From Sphingomonas naasensis (GTDB lineage Bacteria > Pseudomonadota > Alphaproteobacteria > Sphingomonadales > Sphingomonadaceae), in the NCBI RefSeq assembly GCF_004792695.1, contig NZ_SRXU01000007.1, positions 124,001-188,000 on the forward strand: a DNA stretch of 64,000 nt, in the 5' to 3' direction. The notes beneath the pieces are model-generated. The model did no database searches, had not been told where the DNA came from, and worked only from the letters and a program-made list of their open reading frames with translations. Below, one piece after another: positions 27,952-35,422 of the stretch. A program made the translations under genes and the position numbers. How positions within the stretch are numbered: the first letter of the stretch is position 1; the number at the start of each line of letters is the position of its first letter.

Positions 27952-28857
27952 ATGACGGACATTCGTGGTGCCGCACCGGCTCTGCGGCAGAGCAGCGAGC
28001 GCACGGCGCACACCATGAGCGGCTATGGCATGCTCATCGTGCTGCTGCTGCCGGTCGCAGGCGTGGTGCTGGCGATCAGCCAGATCGATCGCATGGCGGA
28101 CGCCTTCGTGGTCCTGCTGCTGTTCGCCTCGGCGATCCTGTTCCTGTTCGTGATCGTCGGCTTCTATCTGCTCCAGCCCAATCAGGCCGCGGCGATCCTG
28201 TTGTTCGGCGATTATCGCGGCACCGATCGCACCACCGGGCTGCGCTGGACGTGGCCGTGGATGCTCAAGAAGAAGGTCTCGGTCCGCGCCAACAACATCA
28301 TCTCCGAGCGGATCAAGGTGAACGATCTGCGCGGCAATCCGATCGAGATGGCGGCGCAGGTGGTGTGGCGGGTAACCGATACCGCGCAGGCGCTGTTCGA
28401 CGTCGACGATTACCGCGCTTTCGTGAACGTCCAGATCGAGGCGGCGGTGCGCACGATCGGCTCGCGCTATCCCTATGACGATTTCGAGCATCAGGAAGTC
28501 ACGCTGCGCGGCAATCACGATCAGGTCGGCAGCGAGCTGCGCACCGAGCTGATCGCACGGCTCGCGGTCGCCGGGATCACCGTCGACGAATGCGGCTTCA
28601 CCCATCTCGCCTATGCGCAGGAGATCGCCGGGGCGATGCTGCGGCGCCAGCAGGCGCAGGCGGTGGTCGCGGCGCGCCAGACGCTGGTCGAGGGCGCGGT
28701 CGGCATGGTCGAGATGGCGCTCGACCAGTTGAGCGCCAAGAATGTCGTCGAATTGGACGACGAGCGCCGCGCGGCGATGGTCTCGAATCTGATGGTGGTG
28801 CTGTGCGGCGAGCGCGACACCCAGCCGATCGTCAATGCAGGCTCGCTCTACCAATAG
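27952..28857 (+). CDS. SPFH/band-7 domain membrane protein
   Basis: A 301-residue member of the stomatin/prohibitin/flotillin superfamily. Two N-terminal helices ([17 protein letters not shown] near 24-40 and [20 protein letters not shown] near 50-70) anchor it. The SPFH domain follows ([35 protein letters not shown] segment, [14 protein letters not shown]) and then a helical region ([20 protein letters not shown]) that should oligomerise. Such proteins organise membrane microdomains. The end [20 protein letters not shown] is characteristic of this subgroup. It is the first gene of a six-gene run. Confidence 0.9.
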   Translation: MTDIRGAAPALRQSSERTAHTMSGYGMLIVLLLPVAGVVLAISQIDRMADAFVVLLLFASAILFLFVIVGFYLLQPNQAAAILLFGDYRGTDRTTGLRWTWPWMLKKKVSVRANNIISERIKVNDLRGNPIEMAAQVVWRVTDTAQALFDVDDYRAFVNVQIEAAVRTIGSRYPYDDFEHQEVTLRGNHDQVGSELRTELIARLAVAGITVDECGFTHLAYAQEIAGAMLRRQQAQAVVAARQTLVEGAVGMVEMALDQLSAKNVVELDDERRAAMVSNLMVVLCGERDTQPIVNAGSLYQ

Positions 28858-28866
28858 GACGGGCGC

Positions 28867-29070
28867 GTGTCGGTACCCCCCAAGAAAGCCTTCCCGCTCC
28901 GTCTCGATCCCGCGCTCTACGCGGCGATCGAGCGGAGCGCGGCGAGCGACCTGCGCAGCGTCAACGCGCAGGTCGAATGCCTGCTGCGCGAGGCGCTGGG
29001 ACGGCGCGGGGTCAAGCTGGCGGAGCCGGTCCGCGCGCGGCGCGGGCGTCCGCCGAAGGAGGATCAATGA
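28867..29070 (+). CDS. Arc-like ribbon-helix-helix DNA-binding protein
   Basis: A 67-residue protein from GTG 28867, nine bases after the SPFH stop. KAFPLRLDPALYAAIERSAA gives the beta-strand and helix A of an Arc-type ribbon-helix-helix fold, and RSVNAQVECLLREALG the second helix. The basic tail RARRGRPPK is AT-hook-like (GRP core). Members bind short palindromes as dimers. The palindrome at 27925-27934 is the natural candidate target. Its stop overlaps the next start region. Confidence 0.85.
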   Translation: MSVPPKKAFPLRLDPALYAAIERSAASDLRSVNAQVECLLREALGRRGVKLAEPVRARRGRPPKEDQ

Positions 29071-29282
29071 TGCGATCGAACAGCTGCCCGCGATGCCAGG
29101 GCACGATGGAAGAGGGCTTCGTCCTCACCGGCCGCGACACCTATCGCCGCGCCGCGAGCTGGGTGAAGGGGCAGCCGAAGAAGAACTGGCTGCTCGGCCT
29201 CAAATTCGCGCAAGACCCGATCGACATCCAGACATGGCGCTGCGGTCGATGCGGGTTCCTCGAGAGCTACGCCAAGGGTTGA
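29070..29282 (+). CDS. Small zinc-ribbon protein (DUF6487-like)
   Basis: A 70-residue protein with CPRCQGTMEEGFVL at the N-terminus and WRCGRCGFLESYA at the C-terminus, that is, two CxxC knuckles forming one zinc ribbon. The spacing resembles the DUF6487 (putative zinc ribbon) group. Two adjacent ATGs (29067, 29070) both overlap the RHH stop; AAGGAGG ends at 29062, so 29070 has the better spacing. The role is unknown; it might bind RNA, DNA or a protein partner. Confidence 0.8.
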   Translation: MRSNSCPRCQGTMEEGFVLTGRDTYRRAASWVKGQPKKNWLLGLKFAQDPIDIQTWRCGRCGFLESYAKG

Positions 29283-29301
29283 AGGCAACGGGAGAAACGA
29301 G

Positions 29302-29400
29302 ATGTTGATGGCATTTCACAGCAGTGCGAAGCGGCTTCCCTGGCTCGTCGGCGCGGCACTGATGCTGCTCGCCGGCGGGATCGCGATGGCGCTGGCATGA
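29302..29400 (+). CDS. 32-residue single-span membrane peptide
   Basis: A very short frame, MLMAFHSSAKRLPWLVGAAL and onward to MALA, with a basic N-terminus and one hydrophobic helix. GGAGAA at 29291-29296 is correctly spaced, and the TGA overlaps the ATG of the next gene (ATGA at 29397-29400). Codon-exact coupling at the end plus a ribosome site at the front support translation despite the size. Confidence 0.65.
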   Translation: MLMAFHSSAKRLPWLVGAALMLLAGGIAMALA

Positions 29401-29684
29401 TGCCGCGGTCGATCCGCGACGGGTATCGCGTCCGCCCCGGCTATTGGTTCGCGCAGAAGCGCTATGGCTGGGGCGTGGTCCCTGCGACCTGGCAGGGCTG
29501 GGCGCTGACGCTCGGAACGCTGCTGATCGCCGTCGGTATCGCCAAGCTCGCCGAGCGCAGCGCGCTCTACCAGCTGCTGTTCCTGCCGCTGTTCGGCGGC
29601 TTCCTCTGGATCTGCTGGCTCAAGACCGACGGCGGCTGGCGCTGGCGCTGGGGGGATAGCGACAAGGACGCGGGCCATGGCTAA
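29397..29684 (+). CDS. Small membrane protein with WFAQKRYGWG / GGWRWRWGD motifs
   Basis: A 95-residue protein. An N-terminal aromatic motif (GYWFAQKRYGWGVVPATWQG) precedes two apolar helices (WALTLGTLLIAVGIAKLAE and YQLLFLPLFGGFLWICWL), and the C-terminus carries GGWRWRWGDSDKD. The Trp/Arg repeat close to the membrane edge is distinctive. It is clearly related to the next gene product. No function is known to me. It overlaps both neighbours by a few bases. Confidence 0.78.
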   Translation: MMPRSIRDGYRVRPGYWFAQKRYGWGVVPATWQGWALTLGTLLIAVGIAKLAERSALYQLLFLPLFGGFLWICWLKTDGGWRWRWGDSDKDAGHG

Positions 29685-29919
29685 CGGTGAGTGGTTCGCC
29701 CCCAAACGTTACGGCTATGGTTCCGGCCTGCCGATCGCGTGGCAGGGCTGGGTGGTGCTCGCCGTTTATCTGATAGTGACCGTGGGCACAGTGACGCTGT
29801 TTCCACGCCTCTGGTATCTATGGACACCACTGACCGCCGTCCTGACATGGGGCCTGATCGTCATCGCCGCGCGGCGCACGCGCGGTGGCTGGCGCTGGCG
29901 TTGGGGAGACAAGGACTAG
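29677..29919 (+). CDS. Small membrane protein, paralogue of the preceding gene
   Basis: An 80-residue protein: NGEWFAPKRYGYGSGLPIAW, then two helices (VVLAVYLIVTVGTVTLFP and LWTPLTAVLTWGLIVIAA), and GGWRWRWGDKD at the end, matching the layout of the upstream protein. It starts eight bases inside that gene. Its TAG stop lies within the CTAG that forms the left tip of the adjoining insertion sequence, so the coding sequence is intact. Confidence 0.78.
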   Translation: MANGEWFAPKRYGYGSGLPIAWQGWVVLAVYLIVTVGTVTLFPRLWYLWTPLTAVLTWGLIVIAARRTRGGWRWRWGDKD

Positions 29920-29965
29920 GTCGTGAACTCATAAATTATTAAAGTAGCCGGCGGTGGGTCGACAG

Positions 29966-30310
29966 CTAAGGTCGACCTCTGCCTTTGACGTGATAGGCAT
30001 ATTCGCCTTCGACATAGGCGCCCCATCCTTTCGCAGCCACTTCGGCGCGCGTCGCATCGCGGCCGCCCGCGATGGAGACGTTGAGTGCTTCGACCCGATA
30101 TTCTGGGGCGTCGCTTAACCGCGTGGGGTTTCCTCGATTTTTGTCCAGCGGAGACGAATATACAGTGTCACACTCGTCGCAGAGGAGGACGATGGTCTCC
30201 TGATCACCGCATAGGTAGAAGCCAAGCCAGCCCTGATGGTCGCAGAAGTCGCAAGCGCCAGCGTGGATCATTAATCCGTCCATCGGGTGGTGGTAACGAT
30301 GGATAGCCAT
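29966..30310 (-). CDS. Cysteine-rich putative zinc-binding protein, IS passenger candidate
   Basis: A 114-residue frame from ATG 30310 (a TTG at 30319 is also possible), antisense to the transposase and inside the inverted repeats. It starts MAIHRYHHPMDGLMIHAGAC and has ACDFCDHQGWLGFYLCGD then LLCDECDTVY: two CxxC pairs that could bind one zinc. The C-terminal half (AEVAAKGWGAYVEGEYAYHV) is a mixed alpha/beta stretch. I do not recognise the family. The lower G+C than flanking genes suggests transfer. Confidence 0.62.
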   Translation of the reverse strand: MAIHRYHHPMDGLMIHAGACDFCDHQGWLGFYLCGDQETIVLLCDECDTVYSSPLDKNRGNPTRLSDAPEYRVEALNVSIAGGRDATRAEVAAKGWGAYVEGEYAYHVKGRGRP

Positions 30311-30372
30311 GGCCCGCAAGGTTTGATTTTTCGCCCCTTTCGTAGACCGTCGATTTCTGATTCAGCACCGGC

Positions 30373-31139
30373 ATGAGCCGATATGACCTGACCGACTTCG
30401 AGTGGCGCGTGATCGAGCCGATACTGCCCAACAAACCACGAGGCGTGGCGCGCGTTGACGATCGCCGCGTGCTGAATGGCATCTTCTGGGTGTTGCGATC
30501 AGGTGCGCCATGGCGCGACCTGCCTGAACGCTACGGACCGCGAACCACATGCTACAACCGCTTCGTGCGATGGCGGAAGGTGGGTGTCTGGGATCGCATG
30601 ATGGATGCGATCACCGCTGCACACGACCGCGACATCCAGATGATCGATAGCACTTCCGTTCGCGCCCATCAGCAGGCCGCGACGGCAAAAAGGGGGATCG
30701 AGATCATTGTCTCGGTCGTTCCCGAGGCGGGCTCACTACCAAAATCCACGCGGTCGTCGATGGGCAAGGCCTCCCGATCCGGCTGAGCCTGACCGCTGGG
30801 CAAAGCCACGACGGCCAAGCTGCCGACGACCTCCTCGACCATGTAAGCGCGGGAACAATCGTGCTCGCAGATAAAGCCTACGATGCCGATCGCATCCGAG
30901 CATCCCTCCGCGAGAAAGGTGCATTCGCCAATATCCCGCCCAAGGCCAATCGGCGTTCCAAGCCCTATTTCAGCACGTGGCTCTACCGTGAGCGAAACCT
31001 GATTGAGCGCTTCTTCTCCAAGCTGAAGCACTTTCGCCGCGTCGCAACGCGCTATGACAAGCTGGCTGAGAACTTCCTCGCGATGGTCCAACTCGCTTCA
31101 ATGCGGCTGTGGCTTCGCGTTTATGAGTCTACGGCCTAG
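30373..31139 (+). CDS. IS5-family transposase in two frames (-1 frameshift needed)
   Basis: The first frame (30373-30786) encodes MSRYDLTDFEWRVIEPILPN and the first catalytic Asp region (MIDSTSVRAH). Homology continues in the -1 frame from about 30695 to 31139 (DKAYDADRIR with the second Asp; NLIERFFSKLKHFRRVATRY with the Glu). The switch falls at A5G5 (30687-30696), a slippery run. Read through, the product would be about 255 residues, the normal IS427-type length. It could be programmed frameshifting, known for some IS5 relatives, or a decay mutation. Confidence 0.85.
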
Positions 31140-31148
31140 CTCTCTTTA

Positions 31149-31245
31149 GCCCCTCCCCTTCAGGGGAGGGGATGGGATGTCTCACCGAGACCATCCCGCC
31201 TGGCGCACTGCCCCACCCCAACCCCTCCCCTGAAGGGGAGGGGCT
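31149..31245. repeat. Paired extragenic palindromes (CCCCTCCCCTTCAGGGGAGGGG type)
   Basis: Two hairpins, at 31149-31171 and 31219-31245, are themselves inverted copies of one another. A smaller pair, GATGGGATG against CATCCCGCC, lies between. The element separates the right end of the insertion sequence from the 3' end of the S1/P1 nuclease gene and may stop transcription from either side. Confidence 0.82.
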
Positions 31246-31254
31246 CCTTTGAAT

Positions 31255-32091
31255 CTACCCCAAAGCTTCATCCAGCAGCCGAGCGAGCCTCAGCCCACCC
31301 TTGACGATCTGCTGCCGCGCCGGCTCGACCAGCTTCTCGATCGTCGCCTCGTCGAGCTTCGCGCGCTCGGGCACCGGCCCGCACGGATCGCCATAGGCGC
31401 TGGCATAGGCAACGTCGCGGGCGATCTGCCAGCTGTCGCGGCTCCAGTCCTCGACGCTGCCGCCATTCACTGCGGCGCGCTCCTCGGCCGAATAGACGCG
31501 CACCAGCGAGGGCGGCGTCGAGATCGCGCGCTCGGCGAGCAGCCCGTCCCAGATGCTGTGGAGGTTGAGCCGGTCGGTCGCGTAGATGCCGTAGCTCGAT
31601 TTGGCGCGGTTGCCGCCGAGATCGCCGCGGTCGCCGGCATGGAGCGGCTGGTGCAGGTCGCCGACGAAATGGACGAGGAACGCCAGCGCCATCACCCGCT
31701 CGCGCACCGGCACCTTGCGGTCCTTGAGCAGCTTGCTGGCGCGCTCGATCTGCGCCGAGACGCAATTGCCGTCGGGGCAATTGCCCTTGAGCGTGAAGTC
31801 CTTGCAGACGTTCACATTCTGATAGTGCCAGTTATAGGCATAGCTGAAGCGCGGCCCGAGCTCCTTGATGCAATCGGGCCAGACGCTCGCCTCCTCGATC
31901 GTCCGCGCCGGGCAGGTCGGCGTCTCGAGCAGATATTGGTGCTTGAGCAGCTTGCCGATCTCGGCGCGCACCGCCGGCGTGACGTTGCGATAGGCGATCG
32001 CCGCCACGGTCTCATGGCCATATTCCCAATAGGCGGCGGCAGGGGTGGCGAAGCCGAGCAGCGCGGCGAGGAGCAGCAGGATGCGAGTCAT
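31255..32091 (-). CDS. Secreted S1/P1-type zinc nuclease
   Basis: A 278-residue exported enzyme cleaving single-stranded DNA/RNA and 3'-phosphomonoesters. After the signal peptide (MTRILLLLAALLGFATPAAA) the mature protein begins at or next to W22 (YWEYGHETVA), the N-terminal Trp/His zinc ligands of the family. Further ligands lie in FLVHFVGDLHQPLHAG and DRLNLHSIWD. It needs three zinc ions and probably a disulfide (Cys in CKDF, NCPDGNC). It probably scavenges phosphate or nucleotides outside the cytoplasm. Confidence 0.93.
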   Translation of the reverse strand: MTRILLLLAALLGFATPAAAYWEYGHETVAAIAYRNVTPAVRAEIGKLLKHQYLLETPTCPARTIEEASVWPDCIKELGPRFSYAYNWHYQNVNVCKDFTLKGNCPDGNCVSAQIERASKLLKDRKVPVRERVMALAFLVHFVGDLHQPLHAGDRGDLGGNRAKSSYGIYATDRLNLHSIWDGLLAERAISTPPSLVRVYSAEERAAVNGGSVEDWSRDSWQIARDVAYASAYGDPCGPVPERAKLDEATIEKLVEPARQQIVKGGLRLARLLDEALG

Positions 32092-32130
32092 GCTGCCGGA
32101 CTAGGCGAGCATGCGGCACGCATCAACGGA

Positions 32131-33156
32131 TCAGTTGGCCGGGCAGGGCCCGAAGCTGGCGTCCAACGAGGCCAGATACTCCGCCAACGGGCCAAGCCCC
32201 GCCCATGCCCGACGCGCGTCGACCGCGTCGTGCTTCTCCAGCAGCTGCGGCAGGCGCTTGCCGCCCTCGCAATGCGCCTGGGTCGCGTACCGCTGCTTGC
32301 CGCTGAGCTTGAGCATCGTCCGGTCGTAGAGATAGGCGTAGTCGCTGCGCGAGACCTCGCCCCTGGCGCTCAGCGGCTCCATCAGTCGCAGCACCTTGAG
32401 CTGGAACGCCGGATCGAGGTCCGCATGCTGGGCGAGCAGCCATGCCGCGTTGCTGGCCGGCGCGCCGACCCGGGGAATCGAAGGCCAGCCCTTTTCGGCG
32501 ATCAGCGCCTTGAGCATTTCGGTGTTCCTGTGGTCCTCGCGCCCGACCGCGACGCTGATATAGGCTTCGAGCAGCGCCCATTCCGGATCGGTCTGCACAG
32601 GTCCCTGACCGGGCATTCGCCAGCTGAACGCGCGGCGATATGCTTGCTCGCGCACTACTGCGCGGAGCAGCTTCATTGCTTCGGCATTGCCGTTCACCCA
32701 GCCAGGTTCGAACGGCACGCTCTCCGCACCCAGCCTCACCCCGTGGGCGAAGATCTCCCATCGGGTCCGCGCGGCGCGCGCGGCGGCATCGAAGCTCGCC
32801 CAATCGGCGAATGCCCTGGCGCGCAATGCGAAGACGCCGAAAGTGAAGCAGCGATCGTCGTTATCGCCGGCGTGCGGGAGCGCGACTGACTCGACGCCCA
32901 TTGCCCGAAGTTCGGCCCGGACCTCGCGCTCGCGCGCGGCGCTGCATGCGTCGGCCCAGCGGAGCGCAGCGATCCAGTCCGCTTTCTCGGCCGTGGTCGC
33001 CCGGCTGAACGCGCCCTTCAGCCACGAGAGGTCGGTGGTGTCGAGCAAGCCGTCGCGCACATGCACGGCGATCGCCGACGGCGGATCGAGAGGCTGCGCC
33101 GCCGCGGGGACCGCGATCGACGCCGCCAGCGCGCCGAGCAGCAGGAGGCGCCTCAT
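32131..33156 (-). CDS. Exported DUF6624-like protein
   Basis: A 341-residue protein with signal peptide MRRLLLLGALAASIAVPAAA. The C-terminal part contains NAAWLLAQHADLDPAFQLKV and EVSRSDYAYLYDRTMLKLSG with QRYATQ, the pattern I associate with DUF6624, whose function is unknown. The remainder is helical and Ala/Arg-rich. The ATG at 33156 overlaps the stop of the isoaspartyl peptidase gene by four bases, so they are coupled. Confidence 0.75.
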   Translation of the reverse strand: MRRLLLLGALAASIAVPAAAQPLDPPSAIAVHVRDGLLDTTDLSWLKGAFSRATTAEKADWIAALRWADACSAAREREVRAELRAMGVESVALPHAGDNDDRCFTFGVFALRARAFADWASFDAAARAARTRWEIFAHGVRLGAESVPFEPGWVNGNAEAMKLLRAVVREQAYRRAFSWRMPGQGPVQTDPEWALLEAYISVAVGREDHRNTEMLKALIAEKGWPSIPRVGAPASNAAWLLAQHADLDPAFQLKVLRLMEPLSARGEVSRSDYAYLYDRTMLKLSGKQRYATQAHCEGGKRLPQLLEKHDAVDARRAWAGLGPLAEYLASLDASFGPCPAN

Positions 33157-34151
33157 TCCTCGCCGTAAAAGGCCACCAGGCGATCGCCGCTCGACGAGGC
33201 CTTGCCGCGGTACATGCCCGGCGTGTTGAAGGTCCACGCCATCTCGCCATTCGGCCCGGTGAGGATCACGCCGCCGGTGCCGCCCAGCGCCTTGACCTCG
33301 GCCATCACCGTCTCGGCCGCCGCCTGCAAGGTCTCGCCCCTGAAGCGCACCCGCGCGCAGATCTCGTGGGTCACGCCCTCGCGGATGAAGAATTCGCCCG
33401 CCCCGGTCGCCGAGACGGCGCAGGCGCGATCGTCGGCATAGGTGCCCGCGCCGATGATCGGGGCGTCGCCGATTCGGCCCCAGCGCTTGCCGGTGAGCCC
33501 GCCGGTCGAGGTCGCGGCGGCGACATGGCCGTCCTGGTCCATCGCCACCGCGCCGACCGTGCCGTATTTCAAGTCGACGTCGAACCAGCCGAGCTTGTCG
33601 TTGGCCTTCATCTTGTCGAGCTGTTTGCGGCGCTCGGGGGTGGCGAACCAGCTGTTCTCGACCTGCTCGAGCCCCTGCTCACGCGCGAACTGATCGGCGC
33701 CCGCGCCCGAGAGCATGACGTGCGGGCTCTTCTCCATCACCGCGCGCGCGGCGGCAACCGGGTGCCGCGTGGTGGTGATGCCGGCGACCGACCCCGCGGC
33801 GCGGTTGCGTCCGTCCATGATCGCCGCGTCGAGCTCGTTGCGGCCGTCCCAGGTGAACACCGCGCCGCGCCCGGCATTGAAGTGCGGATCGTCCTCGAGC
33901 ACCTGCACCGCCGCCTGCACCGCGTCGAGCGAGGAGCCGCCGCCGGCCAGCACCTTCGATCCGGCATCGAGCGCGGCGTTGAGCCCCGCGGCGATGCCCT
34001 TTTCCTGCTCGGGGGTGACCCGGCCCTTCTCGATGATCCCGGCGCCGCCATGGATGACGAGCGTCCATTTCGGCTTTTGCGCGGATTGCGCCTGGGCCTG
34101 GGCGGAAAGCGGCATGAGAAGGGCTCCGAGCAACAAGGGCAAGAGGCGCAT
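33153..34151 (-). CDS. Exported isoaspartyl peptidase / L-asparaginase (Ntn hydrolase)
   Basis: A 332-residue Ntn-hydrolase precursor with a signal peptide ending near SAQAQAQS. The N-terminal strand LVIHGGAGII and the GTVGAVA motif with the nucleophile T198 mark plant-type asparaginases, which autocleave before the Thr to give alpha and beta subunits. Substrate residues are in GDAPIIGAGTYAD. It hydrolyses beta-aspartyl dipeptides and asparagine. Its start shares one base with the acyltransferase stop. Confidence 0.93.
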   Translation of the reverse strand: MRLLPLLLGALLMPLSAQAQAQSAQKPKWTLVIHGGAGIIEKGRVTPEQEKGIAAGLNAALDAGSKVLAGGGSSLDAVQAAVQVLEDDPHFNAGRGAVFTWDGRNELDAAIMDGRNRAAGSVAGITTTRHPVAAARAVMEKSPHVMLSGAGADQFAREQGLEQVENSWFATPERRKQLDKMKANDKLGWFDVDLKYGTVGAVAMDQDGHVAAATSTGGLTGKRWGRIGDAPIIGAGTYADDRACAVSATGAGEFFIREGVTHEICARVRFRGETLQAAAETVMAEVKALGGTGGVILTGPNGEMAWTFNTPGMYRGKASSSGDRLVAFYGEE

Positions 34152-35332
34152 CAAGGCACTCCCTGAAGGGGTGCCGCCTCCCTAGCAGATCGCGGCTGCG
34201 GTGCCAGCCGGCGAAGGCCGATCAGCGGCCGCAGCCAGCCGGCCTCGCGGCCGCCGAGATAGAACAGCCAGCACCCGGCCACGGTTGCGGCGAGCAGCGC
34301 GACGAACTCGATCGCCGGCGGCAGCGCGAAGCGGAGCAGATACCAGCCGGTGACGACGATGATCGTCTGGTGGATGATGTAGAAGGGGAACACCGCCTCG
34401 GTCAGCGTCCGCCGCCACGCATGGTCGCGGTTCCAGAAGCGGTCGGCGAGCCCGATCAGCGCGACGATCGCGCACCAGCCCATCACCAGCCGCGCCGCCG
34501 CGAAGGGCAGGCGGAGCGCCGTGTCGGGCGCCAGTCCGGTCATCCACGCCGCGAGGATCCCGGCGATCACGGCATAGCCGAGCAGCGCGAGCGCGCCGGC
34601 GAGCCGCCATTGGCGCCGGATCGCGGCCCAGGCCCGCGGCGCATCGGCGAGGAAGAAGCCGAAGGCGAAGGCGGGGAAATACATTCGGTGCGCGGTCCAG
34701 TCGCCGATCAGCGCATGCGTCGGCTCGGCGCCGCGCGCGCTCACTGCCATGTGCACCGCCAGCCAGGCGAGCGGCACGAGCAGCAGCCCCGGCCCGCTCA
34801 GCAGATCGTCGGCGAAGCGCGCGAAGCTCGACCGCGCCGCGCCCGGCGTCAGCGCGAGGATCGCGGCGAGCGCGAGCGTATAGACCCATAGATAGACGAC
34901 GAACCAGAGATGCTGCCACGTCGGCAGCACGATCCCGTCGAGCGTTCCGAAGCGGAAATAGTCATGCGCCCAGAATTGCGCGAAGCTGCCGGCATAGCCG
35001 TGCTGGGTCACCAGCTCGATCCACGGCTGGGGCGGGATGATCAGCACCGCCGCGAACAAGGTCGGGACGATCAGCCGCGCGGTGCGGTCGCGCAGGAAAC
35101 GCCCCATGCCCGCCGACTTGCCGAGCACCGCGGCGGTCGCGAAGCCCGATACGGTGAACAGCAGCGGCAGCCGCCACGCGTTGCTGGCGAGCATCGGAAA
35201 TTCCACCCAGTCGAGCGGCTGCGCGGTCTTCACGTGCCAGCCCCACGGCACGAAGAACATGCCGATATGGTAGAGGATCAGCAGCGCGAACGCCCCGATC
35301 CGCAGCCAGTCCATCCCGTAATGCCGTTCCAT
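34151..35332 (-). CDS. Acyltransferase-3-family membrane protein (copy 1)
   Basis: A 393-residue inner-membrane protein with about ten helices. The opening RHYGMDWLRIGAFALLILYH and later VSGFATAAVLGKSAGMGRFL (with RTARLIVPTLFA) are typical of acyltransferase-3/OpgC proteins, which transfer acyl groups to sugars or glucans across the membrane. The end segment FPFYIIHQTIIVVTGWYL holds the conserved His. It is closely related to the product of 36104-37402, on the other side of the LytTR gene. Confidence 0.88.
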   Translation of the reverse strand: MERHYGMDWLRIGAFALLILYHIGMFFVPWGWHVKTAQPLDWVEFPMLASNAWRLPLLFTVSGFATAAVLGKSAGMGRFLRDRTARLIVPTLFAAVLIIPPQPWIELVTQHGYAGSFAQFWAHDYFRFGTLDGIVLPTWQHLWFVVYLWVYTLALAAILALTPGAARSSFARFADDLLSGPGLLLVPLAWLAVHMAVSARGAEPTHALIGDWTAHRMYFPAFAFGFFLADAPRAWAAIRRQWRLAGALALLGYAVIAGILAAWMTGLAPDTALRLPFAAARLVMGWCAIVALIGLADRFWNRDHAWRRTLTEAVFPFYIIHQTIIVVTGWYLLRFALPPAIEFVALLAATVAGCWLFYLGGREAGWLRPLIGLRRLAPQPRSAREAAPLQGVP

Positions 35333-35422
35333 TGCGCTACCTCCCGTTGGTCGATGCGCAATCGGCTAGCGAGGCGCGATCGGGCCCGGTATCGAGATGG
35401 GAGAAGCGGCGGACGGGCTGGG

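Larger units (their letters stand above)
29916..31139 (+). mobile_element. IS5-family (IS427-like) insertion sequence with an apparent passenger gene
   Basis: The left tip at 29916-29935 (CTAGGTCGTGAACTCATAAA) and the reverse complement of 31120-31139 (CTAGGCCGTAGACTCATAAA) agree at 17 of 20 positions, and CTAG stands at both outer ends. CTAG may be the duplicated target or part of the termini. The transposase reads rightward and ends at the right tip. The element is about 1.22 kb, longer than the roughly 0.85 kb usual for IS427-type elements, because about 400 extra bases with a reverse-strand gene lie before the transposase. Confidence 0.8.

Noticed and set aside
34910..35422. An N-terminal extension of the LytTR protein
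   Set aside because: It runs antisense to the acyltransferase gene and reads as charged low-complexity sequence; the ATG at 35423 precedes the first helices.
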